In this document: positions 30,062 to 39,368 of the stretch, piece by piece
How the letters are laid out: the number at the start of each line of letters is the position of its first letter
Position numbering within the stretch: the first letter of the stretch is position 1
DNA from: Candidatus Thiodiazotropha endoloripes
GTDB taxonomy: Bacteria > Pseudomonadota > Gammaproteobacteria > Chromatiales > Chromatiaceae
Direction of reading: 5' to 3'
DNA length: 64,000 bases
NCBI RefSeq assembly: GCF_001708965.1
Contig: NZ_LVJW01000003.1
Coordinates: 2,149,834 to 2,213,833 of the forward strand
Notes under the pieces: model-generated
The model's database searches: none
Seen by the model: the letters and a program-made list of their open reading frames with translations, nothing else
What the model was told of the DNA's origin: nothing
Position numbers and translations under genes: made by a program

Positions 30062-31246
30062 TCAAACAGAAATAAGTTGCCAGCGGCCATCCAACCACTG
30101 CAGCTGCTGTTGGCAGCCCATCTCGGCCGCTCCTCCGGATTGACCTGGCAAAGCACTGATTACCCGGTGACCCTCACCACGCAGTCGTGCAATCTCCTGG
30201 GTGAGTGCCGGATCTTCGGAGGCCGGTGCAAATATCACCATTTCATCGGTGATCTGCAATTCGGGCTGTGCAACCCGGATCAGGTTCTTCAGATCCGTAC
30301 TGAAACCGGTTGCCGGTCTGCCACGTCCAAATACGCTGCCGATGGCATCGTAGCGTCCTCCCCTGGCGATCTCCTTGCCATTCCCCGGCACAAAGGCTGC
30401 GAATACAACCCCGGTATGAAAGTGATAGCCTCGCAGTTCCGCCAGATCGAAGTGTACCGGCACATCGGGTAACCATTGTGCAATCTGGTCGGCCACGGCC
30501 TGCAGATAGTCCAGGGCCTCAATCACTTTCGGTGAAGCCTGTTTGAGCTCCTCTCGAGCCTGGCTCAATGCCTTGTCCCCATTCAGCTCCCCGAGACGCA
30601 GCAGCATGGCAGCAGGTTCCTCGGCGATATCAAACGAGGCCAACAGGGTCTCAATTTCCGCCAGGGCCTTACGCTGCAGAGCATCGAACAACTCCGTCTC
30701 CTGGCGTTTATTCAAACCGGCCTGTTCCGCCAGCCCCTTGAATACGCCCACATGCCCCAGGTCGAGATAGACATCTTCGACCCCGGTCTTATTCAATGTC
30801 TCCATCATCAGCCGCAGGATCTCGATGTCACTCTCGATGCCGCAGTGTCCATACAGCTCAGCACCGATCTGCAATGGGCTACGGGTGCCGGCAAAACCAT
30901 CGGAGCGGGTATGCAGGACAGTGCCTAAATAACAGAGTCTGGTGGGATGTTGCGCCTGGATTCGATTGGCGTCGATGCGTGCCGCCTGAGGGGTGATATC
31001 GGCACGAATCCCCATCAGCCTGCCGCTCATCTGGTCTGTCAGTTTGAAAGTATTCAGGTCCAGGTCACTGCCGGTTCCAGTCAGCAGGGAGTCCAGAAAC
31101 TCGACAAACGGCGGGATGACATAGTCGTAACCCCAGCTGCGATAGAGATCCAATAGTTCTCGCCGCTTACTCTCTACGACCTGCGCCTCCTGGGGAAGCA
31201 CCTCATCAATGCCGTCAGGCAATATCCAACGTTCGTTTTCCATCAT
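30062..31246 (-). CDS. hisZ: ATP phosphoribosyltransferase regulatory subunit HisZ
   Basis: A histidyl-tRNA-synthetase-like subunit that activates short-form HisG in histidine synthesis. The 394 residues show the class II fold (WILPDGIDEVLPQEAQ, MGIRADITPQAARIDA, RGGRYDAIGSVFGRGRPATGFSTDLKNL) but lack the C-terminal anticodon-binding domain of HisS, as expected for HisZ. Placement next to purA is common in gammaproteobacteria with short HisG. I chose the ATG at 31246 behind GGTGA, giving a 9-base gap from the upstream stop; an in-frame TTG lies four codons earlier. Confidence 0.93.
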   Translation of the reverse strand: MMENERWILPDGIDEVLPQEAQVVESKRRELLDLYRSWGYDYVIPPFVEFLDSLLTGTGSDLDLNTFKLTDQMSGRLMGIRADITPQAARIDANRIQAQHPTRLCYLGTVLHTRSDGFAGTRSPLQIGAELYGHCGIESDIEILRLMMETLNKTGVEDVYLDLGHVGVFKGLAEQAGLNKRQETELFDALQRKALAEIETLLASFDIAEEPAAMLLRLGELNGDKALSQAREELKQASPKVIEALDYLQAVADQIAQWLPDVPVHFDLAELRGYHFHTGVVFAAFVPGNGKEIARGGRYDAIGSVFGRGRPATGFSTDLKNLIRVAQPELQITDEMVIFAPASEDPALTQEIARLRGEGHRVISALPGQSGGAAEMGCQQQLQWLDGRWQLISV

Positions 31247-31254
31247 CGCCAAGA

Positions 31255-31440
31255 TCAATTCACCAGATAGAGCAGGATAACCCCAGAAACCATACTGACC
31301 AGACCGCTGATTCGCATGGATCGATTGTCGTGTTGGGCAATCATCAGCAGGATTGAGCGCATGCTGTTGGGATTCAGAAAAGGCCAGATGCCTTCGATCA
31401 CCAATAGCAGAGCCAACGCAACAAGCAGATCATGCCACAT
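31255..31440 (-). CDS. yjeT: DUF2065 membrane protein (YjeT-like)
   Basis: A 61-residue inner-membrane protein with two hydrophobic helices (about 4-22 and 45-60) and the DUF2065 pattern IEGIWPFLNPNSMR, then MRISGLVSMVSGVILLYLV. It is found between hflC and purA in E. coli, as here. The function is unknown. Its start is 12 bp downstream of the T-run of a strong terminator-like hairpin, so expression of yjeT-hisZ-purA may be set by read-through or attenuation at that point. Confidence 0.88.
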   Translation of the reverse strand: MWHDLLVALALLLVIEGIWPFLNPNSMRSILLMIAQHDNRSMRISGLVSMVSGVILLYLVN

Positions 31441-31452
31441 CTGTCATACCCC

Positions 31453-31477
31453 AAAAAAAAACCGGGTTCGTCCCGGT
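31453..31477 (-). terminator. intrinsic terminator or attenuator just before yjeT
   Basis: On the minus strand ACCGGG and CCCGGT form a perfect 6-bp GC-rich stem with a 5-nt loop, followed by eight to nine T. The T-run ends 12 bp before the yjeT ATG. It may close the hflX-hflK-hflC side of the transcript, but its position next to the start codon also fits an attenuator. No alternative antiterminator pairing was found by eye. Confidence 0.8.
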
Positions 31478-31702
31478 CCTGTAATGACGCCTTATTCAGG
31501 CCGCCGGACATTTTCCCAGAGTGGGCTTCGGTTGTCCATTCATCGATTGGCTTTGCTCAATCAGGTAAGCTGTTTCTTCCACAGCCATGCTCCACGACGC
31601 TTAATCTATTCAGCAGAGAATCGCGTGCAGACCAGTGATTTCTGCCATGACACGCATACTTAAGAAGCGGCCCCTGCAGCGCCCGTTGATATTCCAGGTA
31701 GG

Positions 31703-32207
31703 CTATTCAAGCATTTGTTCACCGGTTTTGTATTGATTGATGTCGCCTGGGCTCAAATAGGCAGGATTGGAGTTGATCTTCAGCTTTGCATGGAGTTGAT
31801 GAGCTTGATCCTGACCGAGATAGACCAGAGTAAAGGCCTGGCGACAGATAAACTGAACTTTATCCTGTGGTGGGACAAACGGGGAGGTATCGGCCCGATA
31901 GTTGTACAGGACGAGCTTTTGAAGGTCTTTTTTGCAGATTGAGTGGTGTGTTTTCAACAATCTCCGGCTCAACCCTGCCCGTTTCCAGTTTTGCATCGAT
32001 CAATTGTGTCAGTGGATGCAGCAGATCGGCCAACCCATCCCGGTTCTCTCCAGGCAACCTGGAAATAACACCATTTATGGTACTGCCAATGTTGAGTTTT
32101 ATCGTCTCAGCAGACTGGGATGCATACCATTTCCCCAGCACAAAGGCAGCCACACAGAGAGCTGTAATCGACTACAACCAAGCTGAAATGTTGATAATCC
32201 GATTCAT
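31703..32207 (-). pseudogene. decayed membrane-anchored protein gene (stop plus frameshift)
   Basis: A coding-like stretch begins at ATG 32207 (MNRIINISAWL), meets an in-frame TAG at 32172-32174, and continues in the same frame through a transmembrane segment (SITALCVAAFVLGKWYASQ). It then runs to an A6 tract (minus strand of 31928-31933), where skipping one base joins it to a second frame (DLQKLVLYNYRADTSPFVPP) that ends at 31703. Joined, this makes a protein of about 165 residues with an N-terminal membrane anchor. No family was recognised. The flanks, 31441-31702 and 32208-32298, hold no other gene. Confidence 0.55.
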
Positions 32208-32298
32208 GCATCTTCCCTGACGCACGCAATAGAATGATCTGACTCATCTGGCTAACCCGCCTCCTCCAGTTGGAGAAGGCGGGTGAGTGAGGATTAAA

Positions 32299-33165
32299 CT
32301 ACTGACCAGTGCTGTTTTTCAGATAGCGGAAAAAGTCTGAATCCGGTTGCAGCACCATCACATCGGAAGAGTCCTGAAAGCTGTTTTTATAGGCATTCAG
32401 GCTTCGATAGAAGGCGTAGAACTCACTGTTCTGACGATAGGCGTTGGCATAGGTTTCGGCAGCCTTGCCGTCACCCTCACCACGCATTATCTCAGCTTCC
32501 TTGTAGGCATCAGCGACGATGACGATATACTCGCGGTCCGCATTGGCGCGGATTCGTTCAGCAGCCTCGGCACCTTTCGCACGCAGGTCTCTGGCGACAC
32601 GCTCACGCTCTGCCCGCATACGCTGATAGACCGATTCACTGACCTCTGGCGGCAGATCGATCTGCTTGACCCGTACATCGAGGATTTCAACCCCCAGTTC
32701 CGCGGCCATCGAATCGGCATCCTTGGTCAGCTTCGCCATGATCTCGGCGCGTTCACCGGAAATTACATCCTGCACGGTGCGTTTACCAAACTCATCACGC
32801 AGACTGGTATTGATCCGTTCCTGGAGCAGTCGAGCTGTCTTGTCCAGGCTGCCGCCTGTGGAGCGGTAGTACTGGGCCACATTGGCGATGCGCCATTTGG
32901 CGAAATAGTCGACGATGACGTCCTTTTTCTCCGCGGTCAGGAAACGCTCAGGACGGGAGTCCATGGTCTGAATCCGGGCATCGAAGGTCTCGACATTGTT
33001 GACGATCGGCCACATCAGGTGCAGACCAGGCTTGTAGTCGGTTGCGACGATTTCACCCAGACGCAGTTTCAGGGCAACTTCCCACTGATTGACGATGAAA
33101 GTCGCCGAATAGAAAAACACCGCGGCAACCGCAACAATAGGGATAATCAGTTTCGATATTTTCAT
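32299..33165 (-). CDS. hflC: protease modulator HflC
   Basis: An SPFH-domain membrane protein that with HflK forms the periplasmic cage around the FtsH protease. The 288 residues begin with a single helix (KLIIPIVAVAAVFFYSATFIV), then the SPFH domain (YKPGLHLMWPIVNNVETFDARIQTMDSRPERF), a coiled coil (RAERERVARDLRAKGAEAAE) and a C-terminal DSSDVMVLQPDSDFFRYL typical of HflC. The start ATG overlaps the hflK stop (ATGA); a TTG one codon earlier is not needed. Confidence 0.96.
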   Translation of the reverse strand: MKISKLIIPIVAVAAVFFYSATFIVNQWEVALKLRLGEIVATDYKPGLHLMWPIVNNVETFDARIQTMDSRPERFLTAEKKDVIVDYFAKWRIANVAQYYRSTGGSLDKTARLLQERINTSLRDEFGKRTVQDVISGERAEIMAKLTKDADSMAAELGVEILDVRVKQIDLPPEVSESVYQRMRAERERVARDLRAKGAEAAERIRANADREYIVIVADAYKEAEIMRGEGDGKAAETYANAYRQNSEFYAFYRSLNAYKNSFQDSSDVMVLQPDSDFFRYLKNSTGQ

Positions 33166-34322
33166 CAACGTACCCCCCTGGTGCGGTCCACATTGCGGAA
33201 CTTGGTTGTTTCAACCGGTGCACGGGAAGAGTCGGTCTTGCTTGAAGCCGTACCTCTACCGACACTACCCTGCTCAACACCTTGAATCAGCTTGTCCAAA
33301 GGTAAGTACATCAGGCTATTACCTCCCCCTTCAGCCGTATCGAGCATGACTTTGCTGGTCTGACCCAGCATCGATTCGATTGCTTCGAGATAGATTCGCG
33401 CCCGAGTGACCTTGGGCTCCCTCTCATACTCTTTGAGTATTGCCAGGAAACGACTGGCGTCACCCTCCGCTTCTGCTATCACCCGATCCTTGTAGGCGCT
33501 GGCATCCGCAAGTCTTCGAGCTGCCTCACCTCGCGCTCTGGGTACCACTTCATTAGCGTAGGCCTCAGCCTGGTTCTCAAGCTTCTCTTTATCCTCACGG
33601 GCTTTGATGGCATCGTCGAAGGCGCTTTTCACCTGCTCAGGCGGCTTTGCCGGTTGCATGTTCACACTGGTGATCGTCAAACCGGCCTTGTAGTCATCGA
33701 TCAAGCCCTGGGCACCGGTTTTAATCCGGTCGGCAATCGCGCCACGCCCCTGGGTGAGAATGAAATCCAGGTCACTTTTACCGATGATTTCACGAACCGC
33801 GGTTTCCGTGGCATCGCGCATGGTTTTGTCCGGATCGCGATCCTGGAAGAGATAGTCGGCCGCGTCCTGAATACGAGACTGAATGGTAAACTCCACGTCG
33901 ACGATATTCTCATCCCGGGTCAGCATCTGCGCCTTGTGTCTAAACGAGGTGATCTGATCCACGTTGACGGGAATCACCCGCTCGATCGGGAAAGGTATAT
34001 GCCAGTGGGGTCCCGGCGGGGTTGTTTCATGGTAAGCGCCAAAGCGTAACACCACACCACGCTCAGGGGCGTCGATGATGTAGATACCACTGGCCAGCCA
34101 GACCAGCAGGGCTATGCCGACCAGGAAACCAATGGATTTCGATCCAGGTCCGGATCCACCACCGATCGAGCCATCACCGCGAGAGGGCTTGCCTCCTCCG
34201 AAGATGCCTCCAAACTTGTCCTGTAGTTTCTTTACTACCTCATCAAGGTCCGGCGGTCCTTGATCGCCACCCTTGCCACTCCAAGGATCTTTACCGTTTC
34301 CACCCGGTTCATTCCAGGCCAT
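33165..34322 (-). CDS. hflK: FtsH protease regulator HflK
   Basis: Partner of HflC in the FtsH-HflKC complex. The 385 residues show a Gly/Pro-rich cytoplasmic start (MAWNEPGGNGKDPWSGKGGDQG-like), one membrane helix (KSIGFLVGIALLVWLASGIYII, about 73-95), the SPFH domain (VVLRFGAYHETTPPGPHWHIPFPIE) and a long coiled coil (KAREDKEKLENQAEAYAN). It ends with a charged tail. It is separated from hflX by about 300 bp that holds no gene but should contain the hflKC promoter. Confidence 0.96.
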   Translation of the reverse strand: MAWNEPGGNGKDPWSGKGGDQGPPDLDEVVKKLQDKFGGIFGGGKPSRGDGSIGGGSGPGSKSIGFLVGIALLVWLASGIYIIDAPERGVVLRFGAYHETTPPGPHWHIPFPIERVIPVNVDQITSFRHKAQMLTRDENIVDVEFTIQSRIQDAADYLFQDRDPDKTMRDATETAVREIIGKSDLDFILTQGRGAIADRIKTGAQGLIDDYKAGLTITSVNMQPAKPPEQVKSAFDDAIKAREDKEKLENQAEAYANEVVPRARGEAARRLADASAYKDRVIAEAEGDASRFLAILKEYEREPKVTRARIYLEAIESMLGQTSKVMLDTAEGGGNSLMYLPLDKLIQGVEQGSVGRGTASSKTDSSRAPVETTKFRNVDRTRGVR

Positions 34323-34620
34323 TGATCACTCCAAACTTGGTTATTGATTGTTAACAGCATTTGTCAGCTGCCCGAATCTGTATATATGGGGGCATACTGA
34401 CACGATTCAATCTTCGATTCCTGACTGCCCACTAGGTAGACATCTACAGCATATCCTGCAGCCGCACATTCTAACAGCAGGTTTCAGGATACGATACCAT
34501 CGGTTTCGCGTACAGACTAACCCGAATCTGTTGATACCCTAACAAGTGAAACTGCACCGGCAATGAGGGACAACGGCACAATCTCTCCTGTTTTCAAACT
34601 AAAACGGGATTCGCTGGTAG

Positions 34621-35901
34621 TCAGACTAAACAGCTCTCGAGTGCAGGTTCCTCTTTGAGTAAACGTCGAAACTCCCTCTCAGACATATCGATATCCATCT
34701 CCCAACCTCCCTCATCGGTGGAGGACTCATTGATCACAGCACCACGTTCAAATAAAAGCGCATGCAATCTGCCGTTTTCCGGGTTCAATCTGAGCTTCTG
34801 CCTGACATGGTTTTTACGGTAGTACTCCGCCAATGCCTGCAGCAGAAGATCGCAGCCTTCACCGGTCTGTGCCGAGAGCCAGATCCTGGTGATCATGCCG
34901 TTTTCATCCCGGTCGATTCTGGGTTTGACGTCCTCCAGCAGATCGATCTTATTAAACACTTCAATCTGATGGACCTTGTCGGCCCCGATTTGTTGCAAAA
35001 CCTCATTCACTTCAGTGATACAGGTGGCACGTTGATGACTGGCAGAATCGATCACGTGCAGCAGCAGTGAGGCATCGGTGGTCTCTTTCAGCGTCGATTT
35101 GAATGCGGCCACCAGATCATGGGGCAGATGGCTGATGAAGCCTACCGTATCGGCCAATACAACCGGCCCTTCCCTATCCAGTTCAAGTCTTCTCAATGTG
35201 GGATCCAGGGTCGCAAAGAGCTGATCCGCCGCATACACATCCGATCCAACCATGCGGTTGAAGAGGGTTGATTTACCGGCATTGGTATAGCCAACCAGGG
35301 AGACGGTTGGGATGTCGGCACGCTCCCGCCCGCGTCGACCCTGCTCACGTTGGGAATTGACACGGGTAAGACGTTTTTTGATCTGGCTGATACGCTGATT
35401 CAGCAATCGTCTGTCAGTCTCCAACTGGGTTTCGCCCGGCCCTCTCAGTCCGATACCACCCTTCTGTCTCTCCAGATGGGTCCATCCTCTGACCAGTCGG
35501 GTCGACAGATGTTGCAGTTGTGCCAGCTCAACCTGCAGCTTACCCTCAAATGAACGGGCACGCTGAGAAAAGATATCAAGAATCAACCCGGTTCTGTCGA
35601 CCACCCGGCAGCCGAATGCCCGCTCAAGATTTCGCTCCTGACTGGGGGAGAGCGCGTGATCGAAGATCACCAGATCGGCACCTTCGGAGGAGACGATGTG
35701 ACCGATCTCCTCGGCCTTGCCCCGGCCGACAAAATATTTCGGATCGGGCTGGCGGCGACTGCCAGAGACAAAGGCTACCCTCTCCGCACCAGCAGAGCGG
35801 GCAAGATCCTGGAATTCCGCGATTTCATCGGGATCACTGATCCCATTCAGATCCAGATGAACCAATACAGCGCGTTCACCCGACTTAGGACGTTCAAACA
35901 T
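34621..35901 (-). CDS. hflX: ribosome-splitting GTPase HflX
   Basis: A 426-residue GTPase that splits stalled or heat-damaged 70S ribosomes. The N-terminal HflX domain (about 1-180; SGSRRQPDPKYFVGRGKAEEI and FDHALSPSQERNLERAFGCRV) is followed by a linker coiled coil (RLLNQRISQIKKRLTRVNSQREQGRR) and the G domain with VGYTNAGKST (G1), DTVGFI (G3), and FNKIDLL (G4). It lies about 95 bp downstream of hfq, as in the E. coli hfq-hflX order. A C-terminal extension ends in the predicted stop at 34621. Confidence 0.96.
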   Translation of the reverse strand: MFERPKSGERAVLVHLDLNGISDPDEIAEFQDLARSAGAERVAFVSGSRRQPDPKYFVGRGKAEEIGHIVSSEGADLVIFDHALSPSQERNLERAFGCRVVDRTGLILDIFSQRARSFEGKLQVELAQLQHLSTRLVRGWTHLERQKGGIGLRGPGETQLETDRRLLNQRISQIKKRLTRVNSQREQGRRGRERADIPTVSLVGYTNAGKSTLFNRMVGSDVYAADQLFATLDPTLRRLELDREGPVVLADTVGFISHLPHDLVAAFKSTLKETTDASLLLHVIDSASHQRATCITEVNEVLQQIGADKVHQIEVFNKIDLLEDVKPRIDRDENGMITRIWLSAQTGEGCDLLLQALAEYYRKNHVRQKLRLNPENGRLHALLFERGAVINESSTDEGGWEMDIDMSEREFRRLLKEEPALESCLV

Positions 35902-35997
35902 GTTGGAAACAGTATGGGGATAGAAAAGTGCAGAGGTTTAAAATGGGCGCATCCATCTCATGGTACGCCCTTTAAGCAAAAAGATATTGACAATTTT

Positions 35998-36267
35998 TTA
36001 AAAATTACCACTGCCGGCGGCGGATCCATCCTCTTCGGATTGACCGTTGGCATGCTGGATGCGTACATTTCTGGCTGGCACCACAGTGGAGATAGCGTGC
36101 TTGTATACCATCTGACTGACACTGTTCTTTAACAGCACTACAAATTGATCAAATGACTCGATTTGTCCCTGAAGCTTAATACCATTCACTAGAAATATTG
36201 AGACAGGTACCCTTTCCTTTCTCAATGCATTTAAAAAAGGGTCTTGTAAACTTTGCCCTTTAGACAT
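35998..36267 (-). CDS. hfq: RNA chaperone Hfq
   Basis: A hexameric Sm-like protein that pairs small RNAs with mRNAs. The 89 residues include the full conserved core ([40 protein letters not shown] and [13 protein letters not shown], with the KHAISTVVP proximal-face motif) and a short Gly/Ser/Glu tail. The ATG at 36267 follows a strong AAGGAG ribosome-binding site. A longer in-frame extension to 36378 is rejected because it lacks family similarity. Confidence 0.98.
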   Translation of the reverse strand: MSKGQSLQDPFLNALRKERVPVSIFLVNGIKLQGQIESFDQFVVLLKNSVSQMVYKHAISTVVPARNVRIQHANGQSEEDGSAAGSGNF

Positions 36268-36356
36268 GGAAATTCTCCTTATTGTGTTTGTAGTTTTAAA
36301 CGTAAAAACAAGCGCGAAAAAATGGTAGTAAATATCTACTTCACAAGCGAAAGTGT

Positions 36357-36386
36357 AGCATACTGTGTTTTTATCCAAGTATTCAA
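36357..36386 (-). promoter_or_regulatory. candidate sigma-70 promoter of hfq
   Basis: On the minus strand TTGAAT (36381-36386) and TATGCT (36357-36362) are separated by 18 bp, about 90 bp ahead of the hfq start in an AT-rich gap. The miaA stop is only 37 bp upstream of this site. In E. coli hfq also has its own promoters within or after miaA. Confidence 0.45.
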
Positions 36387-36422
36387 AATATCAATACCTC
36401 AAATTTATTAAAAATCAAATAC

Positions 36423-37394
36423 TCAGCCTGGGCCAGCCAACTCGGGAAACTTAGCTGAAATCAGCGCCAGAGCCTGCTCCACAACGTCACTGCCGTCATA
36501 CAGCCAGTGGCACTCCTGCTCAGCCCGCAACCAGGTAAACTGGCGCTTCGCCAGCTGGCGAGTGGCGATGATACCTCTTTCCACCATCTCGTTCCTGCTG
36601 ATCTCACCGAGCAGGTAGTGCAGCATCTGTCGATAGCCCACGGCCCGCATCGATGGCATCGCCGGCGTCAGATTGCCCCGGCTCAACAGCTCACGGACCT
36701 CTTGCTCAAAGCCGCTTGCCAGCATCTCTTCAAAACGATGTGCAATTCTGTCATGCAATACCGCCCGCTCCTTGGGGGCACGAACCAGTTTCAATACCCG
36801 GTATGGCAATATGTGACCTTTGTCAGACTGTTGAAGTTCACTCATGGCCCTGCCACTCAGTTCAATCACCTCCAGGGCCCGTAGTATGCGCTGGGTATCA
36901 TTGGCATGAATCTTCGCTGCGGCTTGCGGATCAAGGCGCTCAAGCCGCTGATGCAGTGCCGCCAGGCCGAGCTGATCCATCTCTCCTTCGAGACGCTTTC
37001 GAACCACCGGGTCGGCAGCCGGCAGGTCAGAGAGCCCCTGGCTCAAGGCCTTGAAATAGAGCATGGTGCCGCCAACCAGCAGCGGCACCTTTCCTGACGC
37101 ATGGATCTCCCCCATCGCATCCAGGGCATCCTGCCTGAAAGCGGCGGCGGAGTAGCTCTCCGAGGGGTCGATCATATCGATCAGTCGATGAGGGGCAAGA
37201 TCCAGCGTCTGCCGATCCGGTTTTGCGGTGCCCACATCCATCCCCCGATAGACCAGGGCGGAGTCCACACTGATGATCTCCAACGGCAACCGGCGCACCA
37301 GCTCGACCGCCAGCGCGGTCTTACCTGAGGCAGTAGGACCCATCAGAAAGATCGCTGCAGGCAGCTGCTCCTGAGTCGGTGGGGATTGCGCCAT
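36423..37394 (-). CDS. miaA: tRNA dimethylallyltransferase MiaA
   Basis: Adds a dimethylallyl group to A37 of tRNAs reading codons that start with U. The 323 residues carry the P-loop [15 protein letters not shown], the active-site [18 protein letters not shown] with its catalytic Asp, and [22 protein letters not shown], the signature region for DMAPP and tRNA. The ATG at 37394 is one base past the mutL stop; an upstream in-frame start would overlap mutL and is not needed. The mutL-miaA-hfq order is conserved with E. coli. Confidence 0.96.
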   Translation of the reverse strand: MAQSPPTQEQLPAAIFLMGPTASGKTALAVELVRRLPLEIISVDSALVYRGMDVGTAKPDRQTLDLAPHRLIDMIDPSESYSAAAFRQDALDAMGEIHASGKVPLLVGGTMLYFKALSQGLSDLPAADPVVRKRLEGEMDQLGLAALHQRLERLDPQAAAKIHANDTQRILRALEVIELSGRAMSELQQSDKGHILPYRVLKLVRAPKERAVLHDRIAHRFEEMLASGFEQEVRELLSRGNLTPAMPSMRAVGYRQMLHYLLGEISRNEMVERGIIATRQLAKRQFTWLRAEQECHWLYDGSDVVEQALALISAKFPELAGPG

Positions 37395-37395
37395 C

Positions 37396-39198
37396 TCAAC
37401 GACCGCGCAGAAACAGGCGATCGAGCTCACTGATGGTAAGTTCGGTCCAGGTGGGTCGGCCGTGATTACACTGATCCGCCCTTTCAGTACGCTCCATATC
37501 TCTCAGCAGGGCGTTCATCTCATCCAGCTCCAAACGACGGTTGGCACGTACAGACCCATGACAGGCAACCGTAGCCAGAACCTGATCGATCTCCTCTTTC
37601 ACTCGCTGACTGCTGCCGTGCTCAATCAGATCCGAGAGGATGTCCCGTAACATCTTTTCCGGATCCGCCCCCTGCAGCAGTGAGGGGATGGAGCGGATCG
37701 CCAGCGACTCCCGTCCGGAGCGACTGACTTCAAAGCCCATCCGCTGCAGCAGATCAACGGCATCTTCCGCCAGATCGGCCTCCCTGACGCTGACAGAGAC
37801 AGAAATCGGCACCAGTAGCGGCTGATGGCTGATACCCTCTCCATGGTAGCGCTGTTTCAATCGCTCATAAGTGATCCGCTCATGGGCAGCGTGCATATCC
37901 ACCAGTATCAGGCCGCTCTGATTCTGAGCCAGGATGTAGACCCCGTGCAGTTGTGCCAGTGCATAGCCCAGTGGAGGAACCTGTTGCGGCTGACGCTCAG
38001 TGATCGCCTCATCTGGATCTGCAGCAATCGGTTGTTGAGCAGTAAAACCCGCCTGATAGGCAGCCGGCCGCTCGGCTACACGCCAGTCGAGCCCCTGCTG
38101 CCTGGGCGGGGTGTATGGGTGTTCAACCGCTCCCAGAGCGGTCACCGGAGGTTGCAGATTCACTGCCTCATTTTGCCCGCTCTCAGCGGTTGCTTGGGGC
38201 CGGGTATCGGCCAACAGACGATGCAGTGCCCGAAAGATGAAGTCGTGCACCGAGCGTGAATCCCGAAACCGCACCTCATGCTTGGTCGGATGAACATTCA
38301 CGTCCACCTTATGGGGATCTAGGCTGAAAAACAGCACATAGGCTGGATGGCGGCCATGATAGAGCACATCCTGGAATCCCTGACGAATCGCATGGGTTAC
38401 CAGCTTGTCACGGATCATACGTTGATTGACATAGAAATACTGCATGTCCGCCTGGGCACGGGAGAAACCGGGTCTGGCAACCCAACCGGAAAGTGAGAAA
38501 TCCCCCGCCTGCTGCTGAATTGGCAGCGCCTGTTCGAGAAACTGTGCCCCGAGCAACTCCAGCAGACGCTTCTCCTGCTGCTGCCGATTGTCACAGGGTG
38601 GCAGTGAAAAGATCGCCCGGCGATTATGCTGGAGGGTGAATCCCACATCGAAACGGGCCAGGGCCAGACGTTGAACCAGCGCCTGGATGTGGCCGAACTC
38701 GGTCTTTTCGGTACGCAGGAATTTGCGCCTTGCCGGGGTGTTGTAGAAGAGATCCCGAACCTCAACGCTGGTCCCCTGAGGGTGTGCCGCCGGTTTGCAC
38801 TGCAGCGTCTGGTCGGTGCCGTCACCGCTGACCTCCCAGGCCTGCTCAGCGTCCTGGTGTCTGGAGATCAATCGCAGATGGGAGACTGAGCTGATGCTCG
38901 GTAACGCCTCGCCACGAAAGCCCATGCTCTGCAGCGACTCAAGATCCTCAAATTGAGTAACCTTACTGGTCGCATGGCGCGACAGGGCCAGATTCAACTC
39001 CTGCTGGGGTATCCCCACCCCATCGTCCCGTACCCGCAGACGTTTGATACCGCCCTGCTCGATCTCGATCTCGATATGACGCGCACCGGCATCCAGGCTG
39101 TTCTCCACCAACTCCTTGATCACGGAAGCCGGTCGTTCGACGACCTCACCGGCGGCGATTTGATTGATCAGTTGTGGTGGAAGTGTGCGAATGGGCAT
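37396..39198 (-). CDS. mutL: DNA mismatch repair protein MutL
   Basis: Links MutS mismatch recognition to downstream excision. The 600 residues start [26 protein letters not shown], with GHKL ATPase motifs [18 protein letters not shown] and [15 protein letters not shown], then the transducer domain ([29 protein letters not shown]) and a C-terminal dimerisation domain. The C-terminal endonuclease motif DQHAxxER of other MutL types appears here as [12 protein letters not shown], as in E. coli, which lacks endonuclease activity. The ATG at 39198 was chosen by family similarity; a start 12 codons upstream is not needed. Confidence 0.96.
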   Translation of the reverse strand: MPIRTLPPQLINQIAAGEVVERPASVIKELVENSLDAGARHIEIEIEQGGIKRLRVRDDGVGIPQQELNLALSRHATSKVTQFEDLESLQSMGFRGEALPSISSVSHLRLISRHQDAEQAWEVSGDGTDQTLQCKPAAHPQGTSVEVRDLFYNTPARRKFLRTEKTEFGHIQALVQRLALARFDVGFTLQHNRRAIFSLPPCDNRQQQEKRLLELLGAQFLEQALPIQQQAGDFSLSGWVARPGFSRAQADMQYFYVNQRMIRDKLVTHAIRQGFQDVLYHGRHPAYVLFFSLDPHKVDVNVHPTKHEVRFRDSRSVHDFIFRALHRLLADTRPQATAESGQNEAVNLQPPVTALGAVEHPYTPPRQQGLDWRVAERPAAYQAGFTAQQPIAADPDEAITERQPQQVPPLGYALAQLHGVYILAQNQSGLILVDMHAAHERITYERLKQRYHGEGISHQPLLVPISVSVSVREADLAEDAVDLLQRMGFEVSRSGRESLAIRSIPSLLQGADPEKMLRDILSDLIEHGSSQRVKEEIDQVLATVACHGSVRANRRLELDEMNALLRDMERTERADQCNHGRPTWTELTISELDRLFLRGR

Positions 39199-39368
39199 AG
39201 TCAGGCCCCAGAGGTTACAGAAACATTGCACCATAATGGCTCAGGGTCCCGACTTCAAGATCCGTTATCGGGTCGAGGGAGTTTGGCAGCAGAACCCGGC
39301 CGCTGTCATGCACTGCCAAGAGGGGATCAGATGAGCTTAATGGGCACAACAGCCAGGCTGAAAATGGA

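Noticed and set aside
31860-32153. Programmed +1 frameshift in the gene between hflC and yjeT
   Set aside because: The A6 tract could allow slippage, but the same gene also has an in-frame TAG upstream, so decay is simpler.
34371-34531. Direct repeat CCCGAATCTGT (34371 and 34521) between hflX and hflK
   Set aside because: Eleven bases 150 bp apart in a gap with no mobile-element features; chance is adequate.
35998-36378. Longer Hfq starting at 36378
   Set aside because: The extra 37 residues have no family similarity, and the ATG at 36267 has a strong AAGGAG site.
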